Of a DNA stretch of 5,347 bases, positions 1 to 5,120 are shown in pieces. The notes beneath the pieces were generated by a model. It had not been told where the DNA came from. It saw only the letters and a list, made by a program, of their open reading frames with translations, and did not search any database. A program made the position numbers and the translations under genes. The DNA comes from Nitrososphaerota archaeon (lineage in GTDB: Archaea; Thermoproteota; Nitrososphaeria; Nitrososphaerales; Gagatemarchaeaceae), in contig VBPQ01000096.1 in NCBI GenBank assembly GCA_005877185.1, forward strand, positions 1-5,347, written 5' to 3'. The number at the start of each line of letters is the position of its first letter. Position 1 is the first letter of the stretch.

Positions 1-1
1 A

Positions 2-769
2 GCCTACGAATGCGACTACCTGATTGACGCCACAGGGCCGGCCTCCGCCCCAGTAAGCGGGATCATCCCGGCGGCAAAGTACGAAGTCGAAGCCGAGTGG
101 GTCGAGGAAGGCAGGGTGGAGGTCTTCATCGATCAGGCGAGGTACCCCGGATTCTTCGCTTGGATCATCCCCTACGGGGTGAGGAGGGCGAAAGTCGGGG
201 CCGCCGGGCGTGGGATCAACCCGTTCAGGGCCCTAGACGCCCTGCTGGAGTCAAGACCGTACAGGGTCATCAGAAGGGTCGCCGCACCCATTTACGTGGG
301 TGGTCCTGCGGAGAGGTTCGTTTCAGGAAGGAAGGTGTGGGTCGGCGAGTCGGCGGGGCAGGTCAAGCCCACGACCGCCGGGGGGATAGCGACCTCGATT
401 GGGGGCGGCGTGATCGCGGCGAAGTGGGTTGCCGAGTCGGTCCACTCCCGCGACCCGTCACGGCTGGAGGGGTACGAGACGGAGTGGAGGGAGACCTTCG
501 AGAAAGAGATGAAAGCGATGACGAGGCTGAGGGGCGTATTCGAGAGGCTGTCTAACAGGGAGGTCGACCTCCTCGTTTCGACCCTATCCTCTCCGAAGCT
601 CCTCGCGAGCCTTGGTAAGTTAGACTTCGATTTTCACGCCACCGCCTTTCTGTCTGCCCTAGGGGTCGTGGGGCTTTTCACACTGGCAAGGCTCGTTGCG
701 TCGGCCGAGGTAAGGCAACTTCTGTCTGGTGTCCGCCGACAAAATAGCAAGCCTAGAGCCCTCGGATGA
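2..769 (+). CDS. Geranylgeranyl reductase-family FAD-dependent oxidoreductase, C-terminal part (5' end outside window)
   Basis: The reading frame is open from the left edge and 255 residues are visible, so the N-terminal GxGxxG FAD-binding segment lies outside the window. What remains fits the geranylgeranyl reductase/FixC-like flavoprotein family. There is a DATGP motif at residues 9-13 (second FAD contact), a PGFFAWIIPYG segment (the family's 'PGGYAWVFPKG' strand), and VGESAGQVKPTTAGG at 114-128, the FAD-binding loop before a glycine-rich helix. Archaeal members reduce double bonds of geranylgeranyl chains in membrane ether lipids, but the family also holds other oxidoreductases, so the substrate is inferred. 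The usual acidic residue of VGDxAG is Glu here, a conservative change. Near the C-terminus a hydrophobic stretch (roughly residues 204-228, ending in TLARLVAS) could be a membrane-associating helix, which fits a lipid substrate. The gene stops with TGA. No clear poly-T terminator follows. Confidence 0.8.
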   Translation, partial: AYECDYLIDATGPASAPVSGIIPAAKYEVEAEWVEEGRVEVFIDQARYPGFFAWIIPYGVRRAKVGAAGRGINPFRALDALLESRPYRVIRRVAAPIYVGGPAERFVSGRKVWVGESAGQVKPTTAGGIATSIGGGVIAAKWVAESVHSRDPSRLEGYETEWRETFEKEMKAMTRLRGVFERLSNREVDLLVSTLSSPKLLASLGKLDFDFHATAFLSALGVVGLFTLARLVASAEVRQLLSGVRRQNSKPRALG

Positions 770-1027
770 CACTCTTGAGGCCAAGGTTGCTACAGGATTG
801 TCATCTCCCTTCTCTGTTAAGAGTCATGTAGTCATCCTTCACCGATGAATCTGGCCGAGGCCCTCTCCTTATACATCCCCTCTTCGAACCCCGACTTTGC
901 CTGGGCTACGACCATTATGGAGCAACCGCAATCAAACTGATTAGCGGTCAGGGGTGCGAAATGAGGAACCTCCCATGGTTGTCTTGAACCCACAAACCCA
1001 TAAGCTCGGAGGCGGCGGTCCTCTGCG
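770..1027. other. Gene-poor spacer, 258 bp
   Basis: This stretch separates the flavoprotein gene from the nuclease-like gene. I see no tRNA: the two TTCGAA/TTCAAG-like strings that resemble a T-loop have no matching 5-bp stem. Two short ORFs lie on opposite strands over the same bases. One is on the plus strand at 845-940 (31 aa, begins MNLAEALSLYIP). The other is on the minus strand at 832-915 (27 aa, begins MVVAQAKSGFEEG), and its frame stays open upstream past a GTG to about 53 aa. Both have plausible composition, but neither has a clear ribosome-binding site or a family I recognise, and at most one can be real. A TTATAC string at about 869-874 could be a TATA box, but no gene starts at a fitting distance. 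The right end holds the likely promoter of the next gene. Confidence 0.5.
999..1006 (+). promoter_or_regulatory. Weak TATA-like box for the nuclease-like gene
   Basis: An AT-rich CATAAG core lies in a G/C-rich surround, preceded by an A-rich ACAAACC stretch that could act as a BRE. Its centre is about 26 bases before the ATG at 1028, which would place transcription start at or next to the start codon (leaderless). A GGAGG string at 1008-1012 is about 15 bases from the ATG, too far for a good Shine-Dalgarno site. The match to an archaeal TATA box is poor. Confidence 0.3.
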
Positions 1028-1459
1028 ATGACCGCACTCGAGGTAGTCCTTGCAACGCTCGTGCTTCTCCTTATCCTTGTATCTGGCCTCGCGTTCTACC
1101 TCGCCCTCCTTTACCGCCGCAAGTGGCAGGAAAGGCAGACCAAGGCTTACGAGATGGGAGGAAGGCAGGTCCGGGGCGACATGTACCAGCTTCTCGGCAC
1201 ATTTGCCTCTCTCGAAGAGTACGAGCAGGTCATTCTCCTCTCGACGACCTCGAAGCAGGCATCCCTCGACCTACTCGGGGTGAAGGAGGACGAACTTCAT
1301 TTCGTAGAATTCAAGAAGAGGGGGTCGCAGCTCCAGACGCCCGAGAGGAAGATCAAGAGGCTGGTCGATGAGTCGAAGGTGAAGTACGTCGTGAAGGACG
1401 TCGAATTACCAGGGCAGTTTGAGATGAAAGATAGGAATGCTGGCGGAGGCTCTGAATAG
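1028..1459 (+). CDS. Membrane-anchored Holliday junction resolvase-related / PD-(D/E)xK-like protein
   Basis: This 143-residue protein has a single N-terminal hydrophobic helix (about residues 4-29) followed by a basic stretch (YRRKWQERQ), so the C-terminal domain should face the cytoplasm. The soluble part carries RGD-MYQ (49-54), SLDLLGV (79-85), HFVEFKK (91-97) and QLQTPERKIKRLVDE. The order of a buried strand with Asp81, a strand with Glu94-x-Lys96, then a Q/E-containing helix is that of a minimal PD-(D/E)xK nuclease. The same order occurs in the small archaeal 'Holliday junction resolvase-related' family, many members of which also have an N-terminal anchor. Nuclease activity is inferred; I know of no established function for this family. 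The ATG start gives the anchor at once and matches a leaderless promoter. The gene converges with the aEF1beta gene, with 39 bases between the two stops. Alternatively the fold is kept as a non-catalytic binding module. Confidence 0.6.
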   Translation: MTALEVVLATLVLLLILVSGLAFYLALLYRRKWQERQTKAYEMGGRQVRGDMYQLLGTFASLEEYEQVILLSTTSKQASLDLLGVKEDELHFVEFKKRGSQLQTPERKIKRLVDESKVKYVVKDVELPGQFEMKDRNAGGGSE

Positions 1460-1498
1460 AGCCCGCATGAGCACACCCGCATGCCCTTCCCATCCGAG

Positions 1499-1786
1499 CT
1501 ATCGCGGAGGTAGTCTGCTCGACATTCTGCTGACGCCCATCATCTCATACTGTCCTACGAGAGGCGCCGAAGAGACGAGCCTCTCCACGGTGTCGATGCT
1601 CCCTTCTTTTTCGGGAGCGACGATGTCGAGTACTGCCGCAGAGATACCGAAGGCGATCGGCTCGACGCTCTTGCCCCTCAGCTGGGCTTCGGAGCCTAGG
1701 TTCTTCTTGACCGAGTCAACGACCTTCTCGATGTCGACGTTGGCGTCAGACGGGAGGACCTTGACTCTGATGACGTACGAGCCCAT
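1499..1786 (-). CDS. ef1b: Archaeal translation elongation factor 1-beta (aEF-1beta)
   Basis: The 95-residue product is the stand-alone guanine-nucleotide exchange domain that recycles aEF1A-GDP to aEF1A-GTP in the cytoplasm during elongation. It shows the small alpha-beta sandwich pattern of the family: a first strand (MGSYVIRVKVLP), a helix with the I-E-K-V-V-D-S-V-K-K pattern, the conserved VEPIAFGISAAVLDIVAPEKEG core, then SIDTVERLVSSAPLVGQYE and a final strand ending in MGVSR. Archaeal members are about 88-95 residues, so the gene is complete. I chose the ATG at 1786, not the upstream in-frame start at 1939, because the extra residues are only the zinc-ribbon gene read in another frame. 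It lies 8 bases after the zinc-ribbon stop and is almost surely co-transcribed with it. No strong Shine-Dalgarno site precedes it, which suggests translational coupling. Confidence 0.92.
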   Translation of the reverse strand: MGSYVIRVKVLPSDANVDIEKVVDSVKKNLGSEAQLRGKSVEPIAFGISAAVLDIVAPEKEGSIDTVERLVSSAPLVGQYEMMGVSRMSSRLPPR

Positions 1787-1794
1787 CTGGGTCA

Positions 1795-1977
1795 CTAGGG
1801 GCCCTCGAAACCACAGTTGGTGCACTTGTACCTGCGGGTGAATTTTCTGCACTTCTGGCACCGCCAGATGAGAACCTCGTGACAGTTGGGACAGGAGAAC
1901 TTCACCGCTTTCTCTCCGGGGGTTACAGGCCTGTTGCAAGAAGTGCAGAGAGGTAGCGTGATACTTTCTTGAGACAT
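1795..1977 (-). CDS. Small four-CxxC zinc-ribbon protein (HVO_2753-like, translation-associated)
   Basis: The 60-residue protein has four CxxC pairs, at Cys11/14, Cys29/32, Cys40/43 and Cys52/55, enough for two zinc sites. Its last three pairs sit in SCPNCHEVLIWRCQKC and KCTNCGFEGP. This is the archaeal zinc-ribbon RNA-binding-type family typified by Haloferax HVO_2753, which is commonly encoded beside aEF1beta. The second pair reads CPNCH where most CPxCG knuckles end in Gly. The exact role is unsettled; the neighbour and many basic residues suggest a link to the ribosome or RNA. The ATG at 1977 is supported by a TATA box about 30 bases upstream, which implies a very short leader. It is the first gene of a two-gene minus-strand operon with aEF1beta. 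Confidence 0.88.
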   Translation of the reverse strand: MSQESITLPLCTSCNRPVTPGEKAVKFSCPNCHEVLIWRCQKCRKFTRRYKCTNCGFEGP

Positions 1978-2002
1978 TTGACCTGTGCTCTCCTAATCTT
2001 GA

Positions 2003-2010
2003 AGATATAC
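2003..2010 (-). promoter_or_regulatory. TATA box of the zinc ribbon-aEF1beta operon
   Basis: Read on the minus strand this is GTATATCT, centred about 30 bases before the ATG at 1977. With the usual archaeal spacing of about 25 bases, transcription would start around 1978-1982, giving a leaderless or nearly leaderless mRNA. The AGGAG at 1989-1993 (minus strand) would then fall upstream of the transcript and not act as a ribosome-binding site. Confidence 0.5.
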
Positions 2011-2042
2011 ATTGCGATTCTGATAACTCTTCGGGATATCCC

Positions 2043-2072
2043 TCCGAGTCATCTTCGAGGCATCGACTCGGA
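2043..2072. promoter_or_regulatory. Perfect 8-bp inverted repeat between divergent promoters, possible operator
   Basis: TCCGAGTC at 2043-2050 is repeated in reverse complement as GACTCGGA at 2065-2072, with a 14-base spacer. The repeat lies 32 bases from the minus-strand TATA box (2003-2010) and 37 bases from the plus-strand one (2110-2117), so a dimeric protein bound here could affect both directions. The 22-base centre-to-centre spacing (about two helical turns) suits a dimer on one DNA face. No regulator is identified; the adjacent winged-helix protein is one candidate. A chance match cannot be excluded. Confidence 0.35.
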
Positions 2073-2109
2073 TTACCTGCAGGTGGTCAGGAAAGAGCGT
2101 GAGCAGAGC

Positions 2110-2117
2110 TTTTATAC
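2110..2117 (+). promoter_or_regulatory. TATA box of the winged-helix gene
   Basis: TTTTATAC stands out from its surroundings and matches an archaeal TATA box. Transcription start is expected near 2138-2142, giving a leader of about 30 bases before the ATG at 2170. No start codon occurs earlier in frame between the box and that ATG. This is a longer leader than at the other promoters in the window. Confidence 0.5.
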
Positions 2118-2169
2118 CACTCGAGAGACATCTTGTCACTCCTGTCTATTCTCGGAACGTGAAGCAAGC

Positions 2170-2415
2170 ATGCGGGCACCTCTGAAATTCACTGCATACG
2201 AATGGTTAAAGGAAGAGAAGAGCGCCAGCGACGAAGAGCTACTCGCGGCTCTAAACAAGAACGGGAACAAGTGTTCCGTAAACGAGTTGAACAAGGTCCT
2301 CCTGCATCTCGAAATTCTCGGTCTGGTGAGCATACGCTGGATTGCGAAAGAGAAGCGAAGAATCGAGGTCGTCGAGAAGCCGCCCGAGGATCCCCTGAAG
2401 AGCCGGGCCAGTTAA
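2170..2415 (+). CDS. Small winged helix-turn-helix-like protein
   Basis: The 81-residue product is rich in charged residues and has no signal peptide or membrane segment. Residues about 7-56 form a helical pattern (FTAYEWLKEE, SDEELLAALNKNG, SVNELNKVLLHLEILGLV) like the three helices of a winged helix domain. SIRWIAKEKRRIEVV then fits the beta wing, and the tail after it is Pro/Lys-rich. The 'LLHLEILGLV' recognition-helix ending followed by a strand is typical of archaeal wHTH proteins. I do not recognise a named family. It could be a transcription regulator or a DNA- or protein-binding accessory factor. The same frame is open upstream to 1969, but the ATG at 2170 is the only start downstream of the TATA box. 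The gene ends 2 bases before the TATA box of fen1, so fen1 could also be reached by read-through. Confidence 0.65.
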   Translation: MRAPLKFTAYEWLKEEKSASDEELLAALNKNGNKCSVNELNKVLLHLEILGLVSIRWIAKEKRRIEVVEKPPEDPLKSRAS

Positions 2416-2416
2416 C

Positions 2417-2424
2417 GTATAAAC
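2417..2424 (+). promoter_or_regulatory. TATA box of the fen1 operon
   Basis: GTATAAAC follows the winged-helix stop codon almost directly. Its centre is about 33 bases before the fen1 ATG, so the leader should be under 10 bases. No Shine-Dalgarno sequence precedes the ATG, which fits initiation on a nearly leaderless transcript. Confidence 0.6.
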
Positions 2425-2452
2425 CGCCTTCGGGTCGACCTCAAGTTACGGC

Positions 2453-3478
2453 ATGGGCGTCGACCTGGGAGAGATTATTCCGAGAGAAAAGGTGGAACTG
2501 GAGCAGCTCTCTGGCTGGAAGCTCGCAGTCGACGCATACAACACCCTCTACCAATTCCTGGCGATAATCAGGGGAGCGAGCGGGGAGCACCTGAAGGATT
2601 CGAGGGGGAGGGTTACCTCTCACCTCAGCGGCCTCTTTTACAGGAGCCTGAATCTACTCGAGCTCGGAATGAAGCTGGTCTACGTCTTCGACGGCAAGCC
2701 ACCAGAGCTCAAGGCGACTGAGATTGAGAGGAGGTCGAATCAGCGGAGGGAGGCGCAGGTACAGTACGTCAGGGCCATTCAGGCTGGGGATATCCCCGCG
2801 GCCAGGAAGTTCGCCGAGGCTTCGACCACCCTTCGGCGCGATATGGTCGCCGAGGCCAAGATACTTCTCGATGCGATGGGTCTCCCCTGGGTAGACGCGC
2901 CCTCGGAGGGTGAGGCGCAGGCCGCAGTGATGGCGGCGGAAGGCACCGTGAACGGCGTAGCGTCTCAAGACCATGATTCTCTTATCTTCGGAGCGCCGGT
3001 CCTGATCAGGAACATCACCATCTCCGGAAGGCGAAAGCTCCCGAGCAAGGGAATCTTCATCAACGTCCAACCCGAGCGGATAGTCCTCTCGAACGTTCTT
3101 CGTGAGCTCGGGCTGACTCGTGACCAGCTAGTGGACCTCGCCATCCTCCTCGGGACGGATTTCAACCCCGACGGATTCCCGGGGGTCGGTCCGGTCAGAG
3201 CACTGAAGTTCATCAGGCAATACAAGCGTCTCGAGGAGATAGCCGAGCTGAAGGAAGCCATATCCGCAATCGATTACGACTCGATAAGGAAGATCTTCCT
3301 TGAGCCGCCCGCCCAGAGGGGAGTCAAGCCGCAGTGGGGGAGGGTAAACAGGGAGAAGGTAATCTCCTTCCTCGTCGACGAGCACTCCTTCTCCCTCGAG
3401 AGGGTCGACGCGGCGATGAAGAGGCTGGGGGAGGTCGAGTCCGCCAAGTCTGAATCGCTGGAGAAGTGGCTGGGTTGA
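2453..3478 (+). CDS. fen: Flap endonuclease 1
   Basis: This 341-residue protein is the archaeal structure-specific 5' nuclease that removes flaps during Okazaki fragment maturation and base excision repair. The N-terminus MGVDLGEIIPRE is diagnostic, with Gly2 near the active site once Met is removed. All seven metal-binding carboxylates stand at the family positions: Asp27 (VDAYN), Asp80 (VFDGKPP), Glu152 and Glu154 (PSEGEAQAA), Asp173 and Asp175 (SQDHDS), and Asp236 (LLGTDFN). The arch region spans about 85-130, and the helix-hairpin-helix DNA-binding motif (FPGVGPVRAL) is at 242-251. His174 replaces the more common Tyr of QDYDS. The tail, ESLEKWLG, lies where family members carry a PCNA-interacting QxxLxxFF box, but it lacks the Gln and one aromatic residue. 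It heads an operon with pcm and the dehydratase; its stop overlaps the pcm start. Confidence 0.96.
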   Translation: MGVDLGEIIPREKVELEQLSGWKLAVDAYNTLYQFLAIIRGASGEHLKDSRGRVTSHLSGLFYRSLNLLELGMKLVYVFDGKPPELKATEIERRSNQRREAQVQYVRAIQAGDIPAARKFAEASTTLRRDMVAEAKILLDAMGLPWVDAPSEGEAQAAVMAAEGTVNGVASQDHDSLIFGAPVLIRNITISGRRKLPSKGIFINVQPERIVLSNVLRELGLTRDQLVDLAILLGTDFNPDGFPGVGPVRALKFIRQYKRLEEIAELKEAISAIDYDSIRKIFLEPPAQRGVKPQWGRVNREKVISFLVDEHSFSLERVDAAMKRLGEVESAKSESLEKWLG

Positions 3479-4140
3479 CCAGAGAGATACCCACCAACGC
3501 CTCGCTTCTCAGCAGGCTGGAGGGGGAGGGAGTCCTTCGCACGGGCGCCGTCCGGGAAGCGCTTCTTTCATCACCACGCGAGCTCTTCGTCTGGGACGGC
3601 TACCGGGACGAGGCGTATGTGGACTGGCCCCTCCCCCTCGGAAGGACAGGCCAGACAATATCCGCACCTCACATGGTCGTGATGATGCTGGAGGAACTCG
3701 AACTTCGAGCGGGCATGAAGGTACTGGAGATAGGTAGCGGGAGCGGCTGGAACGCAGCATGCATCGCTAGTATCGTGGGAGCTCGAGGAAGGGTGGTCAG
3801 CGTCGAATTAATCGAGGAGTTGGTTGACTTCGCGACGAGAAACATCAGGCGCGCGGGATTCGAGAAGACAGTTGAGATACATCAGGGCGATGGCTCGAAG
3901 GGCTGGCCTCCACTGGAAGCGGAGGAGATCTACGACCGGGTAGTATTCACAGCAGCGGCATCGCGGCTTCCGGAGCTTCCCGTTCGACAGCTCCGCCGAG
4001 GGGGAGTCCTGCTCGTGCCTCTGGGAGACTCTCCGGCTCAGATTCTTACGAGCGTCGTGAAGGGTCGTGCAGGCGACTTGTCGAGTCGACCTGTCTGTCC
4101 GTGCGTCTTTGTTCCGCTTGTCGGGAGTGAGGAGACCTGA
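3475..4140 (+). CDS. pcm: Protein-L-isoaspartate O-methyltransferase
   Basis: The enzyme methylates L-isoaspartyl residues in aged proteins with S-adenosylmethionine, the first step in returning them to normal aspartate; it acts in the cytoplasm. Counting from the TTG, the motifs are GQTISAPHMV (59-68, substrate side), the SAM-binding glycine loop VLEIGSGSGWNAA (83-95), the acidic ribose-binding VSVE (108-111), GDGSKGWP (138-145), then YDRVVFTAAASRLP and RRGGVLLVPLG. It ends with CVFVPLVG, as in archaeal and bacterial Pcm. At about 221 residues it is full length. Two starts are possible: GTG at 3466 (13-base overlap with fen1) or TTG at 3475, which shares a TTGA with the fen1 stop. I prefer TTG because the next junction uses the same NTGA arrangement. 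GGAG at 3460-3463 lies 11 bases before the TTG but only 2 before the GTG. Confidence 0.93.
   Translation: MTREIPTNASLLSRLEGEGVLRTGAVREALLSSPRELFVWDGYRDEAYVDWPLPLGRTGQTISAPHMVVMMLEELELRAGMKVLEIGSGSGWNAACIASIVGARGRVVSVELIEELVDFATRNIRRAGFEKTVEIHQGDGSKGWPPLEAEEIYDRVVFTAAASRLPELPVRQLRRGGVLLVPLGDSPAQILTSVVKGRAGDLSSRPVCPCVFVPLVGSEET
4137..4140 (+). promoter_or_regulatory. CTGA stop/start overlap that decides the dehydratase start
   Basis: The pcm stop TGA (4138-4140) is nested in CTGA, so CTG at 4137 can serve as the dehydratase start one base earlier. Purine-rich GGGAG (4123-4127) and GAGGAG (4129-4134) lie just upstream and resemble archaeal Shine-Dalgarno sites at 9 and 2 bases spacing. This suits re-initiation by ribosomes ending pcm. 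The use of CTG is inferred from the reading frame and homology. Confidence 0.55.
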
Positions 4141-5120
4141 AGCAAGAAGTCACACTGAAGGATATTGAGGCTGCTGAGAGCAGAATCAGGAAGTACATCC
4201 CCCCCACACCCCTGGAGTTCTCCCCGAGGCTTTCGCAATTAACCCAGAGAGAAGTTTACCTCAAGCTGGAGGTCTTCCAGCCGATCCGGGTCTTCAAGAT
4301 CAGGGGGGCCCTCAACAAGATTCTCTCTCTCCCCGACAGTTCAGTTCGACGAGGGGTGATTACGGCCTCCTCGGGAAATCACGGGCTGGCGGTCGCCTAC
4401 GCCTCGAGGGTCTTCGGGATCGACGCGACTGTGTGTGTCCCGACGGAGGCAAACCCTCAGAAGGTCGCGGCCATCGAGGAGCAGGGCGCGAAGATAATTC
4501 GAATCGGCGCCTCTTACGACGATACCTACCTGAGCGCGAGAAGCATCGCTTCGAGGAGGCATCTGACCTTCGTCCATGCATTCGACGACAGGGAGGTGGT
4601 CGCTGGGCAAGGGACCTGTGGCCTTGAGATCGCTCAACAGGCTCCCGACCTCGGCTCCGCCGTCGTCTCGATAGGCGGAGGCGGCTTGATCTCGGGTATC
4701 TCGATCGCCCTCAAGAGTCTCCTCGATGGCGCCTCGGTCCACGGCGTCCAGACCACCGCCTCCCCCTCGATGTACGAGTCAGTCAGGCTCGGGAAGAGAC
4801 TCGGGGTGAAGAGGCGTCCCACGATTGCCGACGGGATGCAGGCGACTCCCGGGAGGCTAACCTTCGATATCGTCTCGAAGTACGTCGACAGCATCGCCCT
4901 CGTTTCAGACTCTGAAATCAAAGACGCGATGGTTGACCTGATGCTTGCGGCTAGGGTACTCGTCGAGCCTTCAGGGGCGGCGCCTCTCGCGGCTGTAAAG
5001 AACTCCTTGAAGTTACGCGATGGCGAGAAGGTGGTTCTCCTCGTAAGCGGCGGAAACGTGGCGTTCTCACTGCTGACCAGACTGCTCCATTCTAGGCGGA
5101 TAGCCTCAGGAAGCTCTTGA
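4137..5120 (+). CDS. Threonine/serine dehydratase-type PLP enzyme (fold type II), apparent CTG start
   Basis: The family deaminates threonine to 2-oxobutyrate or serine to pyruvate using pyridoxal phosphate. From CTG at 4137 the product is 327 residues, the usual length of single-domain dehydratases without a regulatory ACT domain. Features: TLKDIEAAESRIRKY and IPPTPLEFSPRLSQL (typical N-terminus), VFKIRGA with the PLP lysine at Lys54, TASSGNHG (76-83), HAFDDREVVAGQGT, the phosphate-binding GGGG (180-183), VEPSGAAPLAA, and a final LLVSGGN. The residues before the lysine are QPIRVFK instead of the common QPTGSFK, so the Ser before Phe-Lys is Val. A GTG at 4356 would give 254 residues but remove Lys54, so it is not credible. 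The frame has a stop at 4128 and no ATG, GTG or TTG until 4356. GGGAG lies 9 bases before the CTG. Substrate is uncertain: threonine, serine, or racemase-like activity are all possible. Confidence 0.88.
   Translation: MKQEVTLKDIEAAESRIRKYIPPTPLEFSPRLSQLTQREVYLKLEVFQPIRVFKIRGALNKILSLPDSSVRRGVITASSGNHGLAVAYASRVFGIDATVCVPTEANPQKVAAIEEQGAKIIRIGASYDDTYLSARSIASRRHLTFVHAFDDREVVAGQGTCGLEIAQQAPDLGSAVVSIGGGGLISGISIALKSLLDGASVHGVQTTASPSMYESVRLGKRLGVKRRPTIADGMQATPGRLTFDIVSKYVDSIALVSDSEIKDAMVDLMLAARVLVEPSGAAPLAAVKNSLKLRDGEKVVLLVSGGNVAFSLLTRLLHSRRIASGSS

Noticed and set aside
97..555. Long plus-strand ORF in another frame over the flavoprotein gene
   Set aside because: It is Arg/Gly-rich with no family motifs, while the frame from base 2 carries clear flavoprotein motifs.
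880..1000. Possible tRNA suggested by TTCGAACCCC and TTGAACCC strings
   Set aside because: Neither strand gives a paired T-stem or a cloverleaf around them.
1462..1483. Direct repeat CCCGCATG twice in the gap between convergent stops
   Set aside because: Eight bases in a 39-base gap, with no T-run or hairpin that would make a terminator; most likely chance.
1437..1841. Plus-strand ORF of 134 residues opposite aEF1beta
   Set aside because: It is the antisense shadow of aEF1beta, which is well conserved on the minus strand; composition is Ser/Thr-rich and featureless.
1787..1939. N-terminal extension of aEF1beta up to 1939
   Set aside because: These bases already encode the zinc ribbon in another frame, and the family begins at MGSYVIRVKV.
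1969..2169. Upstream extension of the winged-helix protein to 1969
   Set aside because: It would run across the TATA box at 2110-2117 and the divergent promoter; the added residues are not domain-like.
2441..3542. Several minus-strand ORFs opposite fen1
   Set aside because: All are low-complexity shadows of the fen1 coding strand without recognisable domains.
4356..5120. Dehydratase starting at GTG 4356 (254 residues), or an N-terminally truncated pseudogene
   Set aside because: The upstream codons encode an intact, family-typical N-terminus with the cofactor lysine, so the gene is whole and only its start codon is odd.
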